Both the position numbers and the translations under genes were made by a program. Of a DNA stretch of 64,000 nt, positions 1 through 12,347 are shown piece by piece. The notes under the pieces are model-generated. The model worked only from the letters and a program-made list of their open reading frames with translations. It ran no database searches and was not told the origin of the DNA. Location: contig NC_080421.1 in NCBI RefSeq assembly GCF_029873635.1, forward strand, positions 1,054,001 to 1,118,000, read 5' to 3'. Each line of letters starts with the position of its first letter. Position 1 is the stretch's first letter. This DNA is from Malania oleifera (taxonomy: Eukaryota; Streptophyta; Magnoliopsida; Santalales; Ximeniaceae).

Positions 1-1302
1 CTCAGGATTGCAGAGAGCTTCTGGTTGCTGTTGCAGCGTCCGTCTCCTTCGTCTTCTCTCCTCCACTCTCCACCATTTTTTTCTTCAATATTCGTTTGAT
101 CGAAAATCAGAAAACACCGTTGGGTTCCTATCACCGCCACCGACAATCCTATTGGAGTGGATTTGTCATAGGAGAGTGTAAGCATATCTTTTGGGGTAAG
201 GCCAATTTTCACTCTTACCTCAATTTTTCTTAAACCATACATCCAATTAACGAACGAAAATTATGAGAAGACTCGTGGGGAGACTCTCTACAATCTAACT
301 AGAGTGAGTTTTCGAATTGGAGCTCTAGGGCACTAATCATAAATCGGGATAAGTTTAATAAGTTAGACTTTTATTTGGCTATTTAGGGTATTCAAAACCC
401 AGGCGGATTTTAGGAAAAATTAATCTAGGGATTGTGATGAATAATATGGTAAAATTTGAATTTTAAGATTTCAGGGGTTTTAAATGTCGTGGGGCGTAGG
501 CCGAGGTTTTATCGGGCTTTTTAGGAATCAGGCAAGGGGATTAAGTCAAGTCAGAAATTTTATTTAATTTGAACCAATTAAATTAATATATTTATTTATT
601 TAAATATTTGAAGGTTATTTTGAAAACCAACCGTTCGAAATGGATTTTACAAACTTAGAATATATGGTATGATATTTTGAATAGAAACGAACGGTGGAAA
701 GTTTGGTTGTTTATATGGTTATGTTTAAATATTGAAATTGTGTGGCCAATGATTATTTGGTAGGATTTATTATTTAACTGGATTTGAGACTGTTTGCGAA
801 ATACTGGAACTGTTTGTGAAATATTGAAATTATTGTGAAAAATACTGAAACTGCTTGTGAAAAATGCAGGATTTTGAAATAAAGGCCAGTGGCCGGATAT
901 TGTTTGTTTGACCAAGGGCCAGGATTATTATTTGATGGCCGAGGGCTCGGGTTTTATTTAAACAGCTGTAAGCCGGATTGTATTTGTGGCCGGGGGTCAG
1001 GTTTTTGGAATAACAGGAAATATATGTGAATTGATATTTTAAATGGTGATTTCTATTGTCTAAATTGCATGATATGCTTTAGGAACCCTGGGGACCAGTG
1101 TATTGTGAGTACAGTACCGTTGCTAGTTAGACCATGTGCACCCACATTGTTCTGGATAGAAGTGTAGAGGGTTTAGCTGACTGCCTGCGTGAGATTGAAG
1201 TAAGGGCGTCGGACCTGCAGCTTTGTTGTGGATGCCTGCATATGTGTTTGCAGAGGATGTTGCTTTTTTTTTACTTTGCTTGGACTAATCACCCAAGCTT
1301 AG
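1..1302 (+). repeat. Ty3-gypsy LTR, sense, cut by the window start
   Basis: This is non-coding sequence with the layout of the long gypsy LTRs elsewhere in the window. It shares the stretch around 'ccgttgggttcct' (120) with the LTR at 61324, so the two belong to one subfamily. A GGCC-cored minisatellite lies at about 870-990. The LTR is interrupted at 1303 by an antisense solo LTR and resumes at 3182. Its 5' end lies outside the window. Confidence 0.75.
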
Positions 1303-3176
1303 TGTAACGTCCTGCTAAATTTTTTTTTTACACTAATAAATACTATGAAATTTCACTACTCCGTTATTTTTTAATTAATATAAAACCATTAACTTAAGCA
1401 GCGAGAAGCTGAAGTCAAGTATCCACAACCATATACATATACAATACAATACCAAAGTGCTAAATACTCCTAAAATATACATATATAACTGAACTAGGGC
1501 TACACGAAAATACCCCTCTTTCCCAAAAACACTCACCTTACTGGCAGGGTAGCACTGTAGACCCCTCTATCTGCGAGCCTGTTCTGTTTGCCTAGCTGGA
1601 TCACCTGAATAATATTAATTTAATGGGATGAGATGACGCTCAGTAAGACAAAATATGTTATTGCTAGAGTATGACAAATGAGCTACATGTTTGAAAAATC
1701 TGATTTGGAAAAATACCATAAATAACACAACTGAATAAAACCTGTATACCAGCTGCAAAATAAATCATACCTAGGTTGCTTAACATAAATTGATTTTTTC
1801 TGAATATTATTTCCATAATACTGCCAATATCTATAGGTAAGACTATTTTCTGTAAAGTTGATCATACATGTATATATAATAACTGAGAAAATTTCCTGGA
1901 TAGATAACTAAAAGTCATGATTTAACCCATCATGACAGGGTTGTGTGGCCCGAAGGTGGGACCTAACCTGGCTGGCCGATCAGGGTAAGTCAACTGAACT
2001 CCGATAGTTAGATCGGCCCCCTCAACCCATATCTAATGGGGAGCCTATCCACAACATAGGTACGATCGACTTCTGAATACCACCTATTATCTGAATAGGG
2101 GTTACACTTTGAATTGAATGTAGCTACGGTACCGTGCTCTACTGGCTGAATATGGTCCATCAAGGTCTGATACTATATATAAATAACTGATATTTCTAAA
2201 GTACTGCTTTTACTATGATTTTGTAAAAACTGAAATAACCATGGCATTATATAAACTGATATGAATAAGCTGTAATAACTGAATATCTGAGATATCTACA
2301 TACCTGAATAACTGAAATATCTAATTAATTGTAGTAACTGAATGTTATGGTTCTATGCCTTGTATAACATAGTATTATGAAAATACTGTAAAATACAAGT
2401 TTCTGTACGTTTACTATAAATCATGGTATTCTAAAAATTATATAAACCCTGTACTGATCTAATTTTAAACTCATGCCACACAACTAAATATCAATATTAT
2501 CAAGTTATGAAAACTGTATATATGGTCTGAATAATAATTTGCTTAAAGCATATGATTTGTACGAAATCATAATAAAGTTGTCTAGTATAGCATATTTTCC
2601 TTACCTGATTTTACTAAAATCCCCTACTGCATCGGGTCCTACACCCGCAGGGCTTCCCACTCAACACCCTGGAAACCATATATCCCAAAACAAGATGTCA
2701 CTATTTCTATGTCTACAACATTTCCTACAACTGCTAGAAAGTCAAATTTTGACAAAAAGGTCTTACCTTGAATCTGGGATGAAATCCAATTTCGTCCCAT
2801 TGACGATCCTCTCCGGTAGACTTAGGGAGAACTTTCCCAGAAGCATAGTGGTGGCCTCAGATCGTCGATCTAGCAGTCGACAGGGCCGAAATTGAGGAGA
2901 AAGGGAGAAGGAGCCGTAGGGGAGAAGAAAGGGAAGAATTTCGGTGAATTTTCTGCGATAAAACTGAGTTTAAGACTATTTATGTTGCGGCTTTTGTCGA
3001 CGAGCCACGTCATCTTATCGAAGAGGCCACGAAGAAGGTTTGTCGATGAACACCATCTCCTCGTCAACGAATTTCGAAATTTAGAAAACAACCTCTTGAT
3101 ATCTTCTCGTCGACGAAACATACCCATTTCCCTCCCTCTTTATTATTTAAATACCATTATTCTTCACGTCACTACA
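1303..3176 (-). repeat. Ty3-gypsy solo LTR, antisense, TSD CTTAG
   Basis: The repeat begins TGTAACGTCC and ends CGTCACTACA, which are the complements of the LTR end and start seen elsewhere. It is flanked by CTTAG at 1298-1302 and 3177-3181, a 5-bp target duplication. No internal coding region is present, so it is a solo LTR of about 1.87 kb. The promoter side (about 2990-3120 in window coordinates) has degenerate TCGTCGACGA motifs. It landed inside the LTR that spans 1-3292. Confidence 0.88.
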
Positions 3177-3181
3177 CTTAG

Positions 3182-3292
3182 TCTAACCTTCGAGTCACAC
3201 AACTCGTGCCATGGGGGAAGTAAATAATGAGTTTGTCACAGGGAGTGTCTTATATGCATATCTGTTAATTTATGTGAATAAGTGTCACGCCT
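3182..3292 (+). repeat. Continuation of the LTR at 1-1302
   Basis: This stretch continues the block that other LTR copies carry next to their hairpin, ending in a run like 'gtcttatatgcatat' that is also seen near 10326. It is cut at 3293 by another antisense LTR fragment. Confidence 0.65.
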
Positions 3293-4555
3293 CGAACCCG
3301 GCAATGGGCCCAGGGGTGATTTAGTAAACTAACCTATCTCTGTATCATACAAACACACATGATACTATACAATGTAAGGGTCTGACCCCGTGGGGTTCCC
3401 GTATACCCTAATCACATTTACCAACATAGTTATGCAGCGGAAAAATAGTCGAACTATAATAACATGTCATACTATACCAGAGTCTATACAAACCCAATAT
3501 GTAGGTCCCATAATACAAAACAAAGCCCCAAGTGTCTACAAAACCTAACACGACAACCCGGCCATAATCTGGTACTTATGCTAGTACTAAACGTAGCTAG
3601 AAGGACAACCACGCTTCCAATGCTAGGATGCTAGTTCCGGCTACTCGAGAGATCTGAAAACATGTGCATATGATAGGGGTGAGACACCTCTTAGTAAGGA
3701 AGAATCAAGTTATATTAGTGTGTGGCATACGAGTGTTATTTTAACATAAAACATAACACAATTCCAGTATTTTCTTAATGCAGTTATAGTATAATCACAA
3801 TATAGTTCTAGTATATCTCACAAACACATGATCCATATCCAGTGTCATCACACTCTTCGGCAATGAAGTCTGTCTATATTACACAACATCCCCAACATAT
3901 GGCACAACCCCAGGCTCCCATGGGTTGCCAGTATGATATCTAGTGAACCCACACCCTTCGGTGATCAACCGGTATAGAAAGTGATATTTCACACCTTCTG
4001 CCTACGGTATTATACCGACCCCTCTCCACATCCAAGCCATCGGGGATAAGTTGGCACGCTTCGATTATCATCAACGTTAGGCCTTATTCCGACTCGACAT
4101 TTTCACAATACCTATAACATTTTGGGAACTCACATCCCTATAACTCGTTTCAACAAACCATAACCTACAGTACACAACCGGTTCGGCCTTTCATAAACCT
4201 GGAGCATTTTCAATAAAGTAGTTCATTCCACACTTATTTGGTAAATACATGAATTACGATTTCAGGAATACAGTTTAAAACAAGTCAAGGTGTGGCCATC
4301 TCCATGCAATATACTCAACAATATATACATACGGTTTTCCTATGAAACCAAAGATGCAACCCAAACCCCCATTTTCCCCAAAACTATAACTCAAAAACCT
4401 CGTAATTTTACTTGTCAGATTTTCCCAAACAAGTAGCCAAATCATACATATAATCGTAAACAACAATTTCACCAATTTTGATTTAAAAAATAACTGATAT
4501 AAATGGAAACCCCTTACCTTAACCCGAAAACAAAAACACAAACTCTATGACTCCT
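3293..4555 (-). repeat. Ty3-gypsy-like LTR fragment, antisense
   Basis: The fragment starts TGTCACGCCTCGAACC and contains the conserved block 'gtgagacacctcttagtaag' (3690), the complement of the block near the 3' end of the sense LTRs. The promoter side is missing, so the fragment is truncated. Its right boundary, near 4540-4560, is approximate. It belongs to a different subfamily from the TGTAACG LTRs. Confidence 0.65.
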
Positions 4556-5456
4556 AAATAGCATGTTATTAAAACCTGGTTGGCTTGATTTAGGCTAACA
4601 CTTGCACGGTACTGCTGCTATGTGTTCATGATCATCATGATATTGTGTTAATGCTACTGTACGGAGTAGCGTGAGGATGGATAGTCGATGTGGTTTTAAG
4701 AAGTGTGAGTGCCCCTAGTGTACGGACCAGGTTTGACAGACCCATCAGACTTACAGATTGTACTTTTGACTTGGCAGTGGTCGGCCAACCACTGTCAGGT
4801 CCCGCCTTTGGGCCACACAACTCAGTCATGTAGGGGTAATACATGACAACATCCAGCTAACCTACCAGGGTTGTTTTCTTAGTATTATTAAATGAGATGA
4901 ATTATGCTATGAAAATCTTGTGTGTTCTGCTATGCTATGATTATACATGTTTTTTCCATAAATGATACATATAGTTTTACTGGTTATGTTTATGTACATG
5001 ATTATATAAATATCATAGAAATGCTCATGTTGCCACACACTAGTATTAGTTTATTTCCCTTACTGAGAGGTGGCTCACCCCGAATTATATGAACATTACA
5101 GGAGCCCCTGATAGGAGAGCGGATAAAGCTCCACTAAGATAATACTGTGAATCTTCCCTCTTTGAAGGGTAAGTTATGGTGGGGACAGATGGATTTTTGT
5201 GAGAAATGTCCCTAGGACTTTCTTTTTGGGATGTATATACCTAAATACAATGGATATAGTAACTCTGGTGTTGAGATGGATGGTTTTGTGTTTATGATAT
5301 TATGATTTTATGTTTCCTACTGCTTAGGCTTCCGTTTTGTGTGTCTGTTATATCCTTGGTACCCACGGGTTCAGGTTGATCATGATCTACTGGATGTGTT
5401 ATACTAGTTTTATTGTATTATAAAAAAAATATGTGGAAATTAAGCAGGTCGTTACA
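4556..5456 (+). repeat. Ty3-gypsy LTR, 3' part, sense
   Basis: This is the 3' part of an LTR. It carries the 34-nt hairpin (4768-4801), the block 'cttactgagaggtggctcac' (5061) and the end GGTCGTTACA at 5456. It joins integrase coding sequence directly, so it probably landed in an older gypsy pol. The 5' boundary is approximate. Confidence 0.7.
4768..4801 (+). other. Conserved LTR hairpin, copy 1
   Basis: Arms GACTTGGCAGTGGT and ACCACTGTCAGGTC flank the loop CGGCCA. All 14 positions pair, two of them as G-U in the LTR sense direction. Three other LTRs share the structure; see the finding. Confidence 0.75.
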
Positions 5457-6341
5457 GTCGATGTCGGTCTTCGTTGTACTGAGATCAAGTAGGCAAATGG
5501 CAGGTACTAGGACCAAAATTGATTCAGCAGGCCTCTACAAAGGTTAAGCTGATTAGAGAGAGAATCAGGGTAGCTCATAGTCGGCAAAAGAGTTATGCAG
5601 ATACTCGCCGACGAGAGCTAGAGTTCAAGGCAGGAGATATGGTATTCCTGAAGACTGCTCCGATGAAGGGAGTAATGGGGTTAGGGAAGAAAGGGAAACT
5701 AAGCCCTCGGTACATCGAGTCATTAAAGATCCTGGAAAGGGTAGGTCCAATTGCTTATCGAGTGGCATTACCCCCAGCACTATCCAGAGCTCACGACGTG
5801 TTTCACGTGTTAGTGTTGAGGAAGTACGTGTCAGATCCTTCGCTTGTGTTGAGTTACGAGCCTCGAGAGATTAGTGATGCATTAGAATACGAAGAGGTTC
5901 TAGTGCAAATATTAGATAAGAAGGTATAGCATTTATGGACTAAGGAAATACCGCTAATAAAGGTATTATGGCGTAATCACGTAGTAGAGGAAGTTTCATG
6001 GGAACTAAAGTCAAAAATACGTCGGAAGTACCCTCAGTTATTTAGAGATAGTTGGAGATAGACAGGTAAGTGAGATTGTATGTATGTATAGTAGAATAGG
6101 TGGTTCGTGTCATTTTAGATATGGTTTCGGGAGAGTTTTTGTATGTGTATTGTAATCTCTCGAAGCATCACATTGTAACCATGGTATTCCTCCGCCATAT
6201 GTGAGGGTATGTAATGAACTTGGGTCGGAGCCGCTATGTGGGTGGCTATCGAATCTTCTATAGAACTGAGTTATAAGATAAGGTTATGCTTAGAAACAGT
6301 TAATAAATTTTGAGGATGAAATCTTTATAAGGAGGGAAGAT
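5457..6341 (+). mobile_element. Ty3-gypsy chromovirus pol 3' end (integrase C-terminus), broken
   Basis: The frame from about 5519 to 5929 reads as the integrase C-terminal region of a Tekay/Del-type chromovirus. Landmarks are FKAGDMVFLK, KGKLSPRYI, VFHVLVLRKY and a chromodomain-like tail around VQILDKK. The stretch 'tttgaggatgaaatcttta' and the purine-rich 'aaggagggaaga' (6329) lie just before the LTR at 6342, as a polypurine tract should. No gag, protease or RT is present. It is a fossil fragment, truncated at the 5' side, with a few breaks. Confidence 0.82.
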
Positions 6342-6397
6342 TGTAGAGACCCAAACCCGTAAAATAAGGAAAAAGGGTAAAAAGATAATTTTAGCAG

Positions 6398-6612
6398 GCT
6401 TCGTCGACGAAGCCAAGGTTCTCATCGACGAAGGCCCTTCTGCGGTTCATCTCCAAAATTCAGAGCCTTGGCGACGAAGAGATCTTGACCGACAGGAAAA
6501 ATATTGGATAAAGGATCGTCAACGAAGAAATAGGATCGTCTATGAAGAGCCTTCTGTGTCTCGTCGACGAAGGCACATTCATTGACGAAGGCACATTCGT
6601 TGATGAGTTTGA
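6398..6612 (+). promoter_or_regulatory. TCGTCGACGA palindrome array upstream of LTR TATA box
   Basis: The region holds repeated palindromes, such as 'cttcgtcgacgaag' (6399, a perfect 14-bp palindrome) and 'tcgtcgacgaaggc' (6559), with degenerate copies between. It ends about 15 bp before the TATA-like 'ctataaata'. Its position fits a U3 promoter array. A regulatory role is inferred. Confidence 0.5.
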
Positions 6613-6667
6613 TTGGGTCAAGGGGTCTATAAATATCATTTTTCATTGCTTCATGACTAAGAAACTC

Positions 6668-6707
<40 letters not shown>

Positions 6708-6722
6708 CTCTCTCTCTCTCTC
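6668..6722. repeat. (AC)n-(TC)n microsatellite
   Basis: An AC dinucleotide run passes directly into a TC run, just downstream of the LTR TATA-like box. LTRs at 9355 and 62927 have CT runs at the same place. Confidence 0.9.
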
Positions 6723-7583
6723 TTCGATTTCTTCGTTGTTCGTCACCCGAATCCGCGATCCGACGTTACTACATGGATCAGAGGGAAAACGTCTACGATT
6801 ATAGCGGATTGGATCTTCGTTTTGAAGATTTTCGGGTTTTATCCCGAAATCGAGATAAAGTTCTGTTTTAGTTTCTGATTAGGTAGATCTGTAGTAAATA
6901 GAATTATGTTGAAGTGTTGTTCTATGGTTTTTAGGTTTAAGAACTCGATTCGTGGTTTTGGAGCCGGGTAGTTCATATTATGTATTCAGGAAAAAAGGTA
7001 AGGGTATTTGTTTACATTAGTCTTTTTAGAAAACTAAATTGCTAAAAAGTTAGTTTATGTTTATATGTATGATATGACTGCTTATTTGCAAAGTTTCATC
7101 GAGTAGAAATGTTGGTTTTACGATTTTACGTTTTTGGGTAAAAATGAGGGTTTTGACGTATAATCTCCAAACTTTTCAAAACTTCCTTATTTATATTAAT
7201 CTTAATGTAGGAGATTCTTAAACCCCTTATTTTCCATTTAAATGATATTTATCAAGTTATATATTGTATAGCGAATTTTTGATTAAATGAGTGTGACATA
7301 TGATATGAAATGGAATATGTAAATTTGTTTAAATACGTATATGAACTATGGGAATTGGAGTTCCATTTTACTATTTGAAAAATGTGAAAAACATGTGTCG
7401 GTTATATGCCGAGCTTTGTATGTAAAAAGGGTTAAACCGAGAGTGTGTGTTCCTGTTTATGCCACAGTATGAATGAATGAGTTTGTGAAAATATTGGAAT
7501 TGTACAGGCGATTTGTAAATTTGAAACAAGTTAATTCGTTTTATCATAAATTGTATATATGATATTTGAAACCGAAGCTTGTG

Positions 7584-7695
7584 ATATCAGAGCCTTAAAA
7601 AGCTCATCGTTATATCAGGGCCTTAAAAAGCTTACCGTTATATGAGAGCCCTAAAAAGCTCACTGTCATAAGAGAGCCTTAAAAACCTCAACATT
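7584..7695 (+). repeat. 28-bp minisatellite, four copies, inside LTR
   Basis: Four consecutive 28-bp units share the core 'gagccttaaaaagctca'. They occupy the LTR position where other copies have GGCC-cored tandem units. Confidence 0.8.
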
Positions 7696-8580
7696 AAGCG
7701 TGGTTTCGTTGCTTTATATATATATATATATTGGATACAGTGCAACCACACATATGATTTTCAATGTGGGTATCGAGATAGTTGGTTGGATATTGGAGTG
7801 GCCACTGGTGGATTAATGGACTAGGTGGTACCAGTTGGACTATAGTAAATCGCATAACCTGAAGCCAAGGGGTAGTGTTGGCATTTGTTATTATTGTATC
7901 TAAGCTGGGCAGTGTTCTAAATATGCATATTTATGATTTGAAAACTAAAAATGGGCAAAGTCACAAGTTTGAGTATCGGGCGAAGGGATCGTACAGTGTA
8001 TGGGCCTATACCCTACCTTAACCTCGGGAACTCTCGCTTGTTATGATGGTAAACCATCTATTGTAGGAATTATGTTTATATATCTCCTATATTACAGTAT
8101 TGAGAATATGCTTTTATATGTAATTGCTTTCAATTGAAAAAAATGCATGTGGTTACTCACTGATGTAATATCTTCCACCTTACTGAGAAGTGTCTCACCC
8201 CAACATACAACCTTTGTTTCAGGTCCTACAGGATGTCAGTCCTAATTGTTAGAGGGACTTGAAGGGTCGTTTTGTTTAGCTTACGTAAGTGTTTGTATAT
8301 GTAACAGACTTAGTTTAGAATATCTTTTGGAGATTTTGAGAACATGTTCTATTTTAAGTATGATTGTATGTATTTAAGGATACAGTTAGAAACTCTGGTA
8401 TGTCTTTTAGATTTTCCATATGGACGTTTATGTTTTCCTCTATGCATGAGATTTCAGATCAGTATGAAATACTCGTATGTCCCTATTCAGGGTGGGTTGT
8501 ATATGTATGTTTATTAGAGATAGGTGTATTATACAAGTGTAGTAGCACTCTGGGGATGTATAGCGGGCTGGGGCATTACA

Positions 8581-9004
8581 ACTATGGCGTAATCATGCGA
8601 TCGAGGAGGCTTCTTGGGAGTTAGAGACAGAAATACGCCAGAAGTACCCACACCTTTTCAACGATGATCAGTGTTAGATAGACTAGTACGGTTGAATAGG
8701 TATGTGTTAGTTTTATATGCAGGCAAGGTAAGGTAAGGTAAGTGTGTTTAGTTTGTTAGTTGTTTATGAGTTAATGTATAGGCAGGCCCTGGGAGAATTA
8801 TGTATGCTATTGTAAATTCCCGTGACACTATGTGTAACCACTGTATTCCTCCGTCATAAGTGAGGACATGTAATAAATTTGAGACGGGGTTGCTATGTGG
8901 GTGGTCGCCATGTCTTCCTAGAGTCGGAGCAGTAACAGTTTAGATGATGTGATAGAAAATAGTTTGCAAATTTCAAGGACGAAATTTTTATAAAAAGGGG
9001 AGAT
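8581..9004 (+). mobile_element. Ty3-gypsy pol 3' end, broken
   Basis: The sequence opens with the integrase tail (LWRNHAIEEASWELE, then IRQKYPHLF in another phrase of the same frame), the same chromodomain-type end as at 5457 and 46000. A non-coding spacer and the purine-rich 'aaaaaggggaga' come just before the LTR at 9005. It is only the 3' stub of an old element. Confidence 0.75.
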
Positions 9005-9352
9005 TATAGAGAACCGAACTAGGAAAATAAAGAAATTAAATAAGAAAGGAAAATTTTTAAAAAGCGGAATAGCAGGCTTCGTTGACGAGGTCCATGTTCT
9101 CATCGACGAAGCCCTTATGTAGTTCGTCGCCAAAATTCAGAGTCTTGTCGACGAATAGATCTAGAACGGTCGAAAATATCAGGTTTAGGGTTTGTCGGTG
9201 AAGGCCTTATTTCATCGACGAACAGCCTTCTGTAACTCATCGACGAAGGCATCACTTCATTGACGAATTTGACCAGGTCAAGAGTCTATAAAAAAGATTT
9301 TTGTTTGCTTCTTCATTAAGAAATCTAATCTCTCTCTCTTTAGCCCCTGCCC

Positions 9353-9398
<46 letters not shown>

Positions 9399-10908
9399 GT
9401 TTCTTCGCTGTTCGTCGCTCGAATTGATGATTGGAAGTTACCACGAGGATCAAGGAGCCAATATCTACAATCCTAGTGGAGTAGATTTTTGATCTCAGGA
9501 AAAAGCTAGGGTTCGATTTTCGAACGTTTCAGATTCTTTTTCAAAAAAGGTAAGGGGATTAAATTAAGTCAGCGTTTTTAATTAAATCGAATCGTTTGAA
9601 TGTTTATGAAGTAAGTATATTCAGGTTTTCAATGAAGTTTCTAAAACCGATCGTTCAAAAAATCTATTTTCAAACCTAAGATATATGTTATGGTAATTTC
9701 AGTAAAACGAATGGTGGAAAACTCAATTTTATGTTTTAAACTATATATGCTATGTTTTCTTGGTTGCCTACGGGTATATTCAAAGTACAGGAAATTATGT
9801 GGCAGGTGAATGATGAATGTTTGTGAAATACTGGAACTTTTTATGAAAATGCATGAAGACTTACATGATGGCCGCGAGGGCCGAGTTTTATATGTATGAT
9901 GGCTGCGAGGGCTGTGTTTGGTATTATGTCAAGATTTATATGAAATGATTATGAAATATGGTTTTATTACTTAAATTGCACGATATGCTTTAGGAACACT
10001 GATGGACCATTATGTCATGAGCACGGTATCGTTACTAAGAATTTTGTATGTGACCATGTGCGCCCACGCTGTATTGCGAGAGTGTTGTGGGTGGTTCTAT
10101 GCCGATTAGCATCGGTAGAGGGTGTACCATACCTAGAAGCCCAGACTTTCAGGACACAGTAGGGCAATCAGGTCACGCAAGTAAAATTGCAGATGCCTGC
10201 GTAGTCGGAGTTATGACGCAGATGTATGTTGACTTTGTCTGGGTTGATCACCCCAGGCTTAGTCCAGCCTTCGGACAGCACAAGCCTGACCACGGGGGTT
10301 ATACATGACACTAATCCTAGGAGGTGTCTTTTATGCATATTTGTATATTTATGTAAATTATGTTATGAAATGACTGAACTATTTATGTCAGGAGAATGAA
10401 ATAAATATTTCCAACTGTATAAGTACGTATGATGTAAAGATAGCTATTTTCGGTTATATGAAGAATGAATATTTTTTTGTAAACACTAATGCATGCTGCC
10501 CACACACTGATATTAACTTGATCATCCTTACTAAGAAGTGTCTCACCCCAATATATAAATCATCTTTTCGAGAAAGAACAGGTATCGTGCTTAGCAACGT
10601 CAGGGGGTGGAAGTTAGAATAGTTTTTTTGTGAAGATTTGTACGATCTCAGGTGTATGTAAGTTATGTTGTAAGTTAATGGATATGTATTTTGGTTGTAT
10701 GGACCGAACTAGTTATCCAGTTTTGGGTCAGATTGTAATATGGATGTTTAGAAACTTATATGTATGAAAGGACTTAGAACTCTAGTAATGTATGTTTGGT
10801 GAATGTTTCATCACTTCCGTTGCATTTATGTTTAATGATTATGGTATTACGTACACAGACGTCACTAAAGTAGCACCCCGGGCCCACGTGGCGAGACGAG
10901 GCGTTATA
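9005..10908 (+). repeat. Ty3-gypsy LTR, sense, about 1.9 kb
   Basis: The LTR follows a polypurine tract and starts TATAGAGAACC, a degenerate form of TGTAGAGACC. It has TCGTCGACGA-like motifs (9080-9270), TATA-like 'gtctataaaaa' (9283), a CT run (9355-9394), two GGCC-cored units (about 9868-9925), a weaker hairpin (10231-10264) and the block 'actaagaagtgtctcacccc' (10529). The end near 10908 (GCGTTATA) is degenerate. Confidence 0.75.
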
Positions 10909-11878
10909 ATGGGAGTACATGAAGGGAAAATGGGAGTGCTTGCCGACACTCCCATTTAATTAATTAATTAATTAATTTTTTAAAATCATTATTATTATCA
11001 TTGTTATTATTTTTAAGCTATGTTTTAGTATTTTTTTTTTATGAAAAATAATTAAGTTTGAATTTCGAAAACTCATGTAGGCCCCACACAACTTCGAGAC
11101 CCAAGTGGGTCATACGTAACTCCAATAGTCCTCACACGATTTTATAGGCTCTTTACAGTTTCAGGACTCATGTGGGCCCCACATAGTCTTGTGGGCTCAT
11201 GTGAGCCCTACATGGTCTTGTGGACTCATGTAGGCTCCAAATGGTCTTGTGAGCCTTACATGCGTTGGATGTGGAAGTTATTACCTGTATTGCGAGATTT
11301 ATGAAGTGTATACAAGGACAATGATGTAGAATGAAATTGATCGACCTATGTCCTACGGTTCAACCCTCACACAAGGACATACATTCAAAACACACTTCAA
11401 TTCGTAACTCATTGTAGGTACATATAGATTATGTGAAGACTGCGGTTGATATGCCGAAACAAGTTCGAGTATGAGACTCATATGGGCCCCACCTGATCAT
11501 GTGGGCCCCGCATAGGATACCTATAGTATTATTATTATTATTATTATTACTATTATTATTATTATTATATCATATATTTCTACAAATTATGTCAGTCAAA
11601 ATATTATTTTATGTATATGTACTTATTTACGTGTACAAACAGTGTCTACTTAGTTTATCTTATGAAATTCCATTTTGATCAGACCGACCTCCAGGGAGTG
11701 ACTGAGTCGCAATGGTCTCTAAGCACTCGCTAAGACAAGGTCTTTCTTAAGTATCAAATGTGAAATTAAGGATCCTACAGAAAAGCTCCTCTGTATTGAT
11801 ATTAACTTAAATACCATTTTTATTATTTTATTATTATTATTATGCTTTAATCATACATACATTTTTGGGGTCATTACA
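10909..11878 (+). repeat. LTR-like repeat of a second family
   Basis: The sequence has no open frame. It carries an inverted repeat (ATGGGAGTG/CACTCCCAT, 10936-10961), several 'gtgggccccac' words, a (TTA)n run at 11527-11567 and an LTR-like end GGGGTCATTACA at 11878. It is probably the rest of a gypsy LTR of another subfamily; the left boundary is uncertain. Confidence 0.5.
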
Positions 11879-12347
11879 ATGTTTATATTGGAAGTTGCTA
11901 AAATACTGATTTTGTTTCATACTTGAAATCAAGGAATATATTTGTTATCATTGATTGATTTAACAAGTTCAAAGTTGACTACTGTTTTTTATATCACAGC
12001 TGAAGTTAATCTTGCTTAATTAATTAAAGGAAAGTTTGAGACTTTATAAAATTAATCTTTTGAAATTATTTTAACATTGTTCTAATTGTTGTTGAAGAAA
12101 ATTGTGATTTTGAATATTGAAGTTCTGAGATTTTAATCAAGTTGGTCTTTAATATCATTCATTTATAAAAGATTGATTTTGGATTGAACAAAGGATTGTT
12201 GACTTCAAAATTATTGCTGATTATGTGGTTGTTAGACATTAAATTTAAAAGGGTAATACTTTAACTAAGGTATTTACAAACCTAAGTTTACAAATAAATT
12301 TTGAAAACCCAATTCACCTCGCTCTTGGGAGTATATCTAAATTCTCA
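11879..12347 (+). repeat. Sirevirus-like (Copia) LTR fragment
   Basis: The end block 'aaacccaattcacctcgctc' followed by TTGGGAGTATA and ending TTCTCA matches the end of the solo LTR at 50827-61040. The 5' part is missing. Confidence 0.6.

Larger units (their letters stand above)
6342..8580 (+). repeat. Ty3-gypsy LTR, sense, about 2.24 kb
   Basis: The LTR starts TGTAGAGACCC right after a polypurine tract and ends GGGGCATTACA. From the 5' end it carries TCGTCGACGA-type palindromes (6398-6612), a TATA-like 'gtctataaata' (6626), AC and TC microsatellites (6668-6722), a 28-bp unit repeated four times (7584-7695), and the block 'cttactgagaagtgtctcac' (8179). Integrase sequence of another gypsy copy follows at 8581, so this element sits inside older gypsy DNA. 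Confidence 0.82.

Noticed and set aside
6422-6871. Open frames with Thr-His or Cys-Val repeats
   Set aside because: They are translations of an AC/TC microsatellite inside a gypsy LTR.
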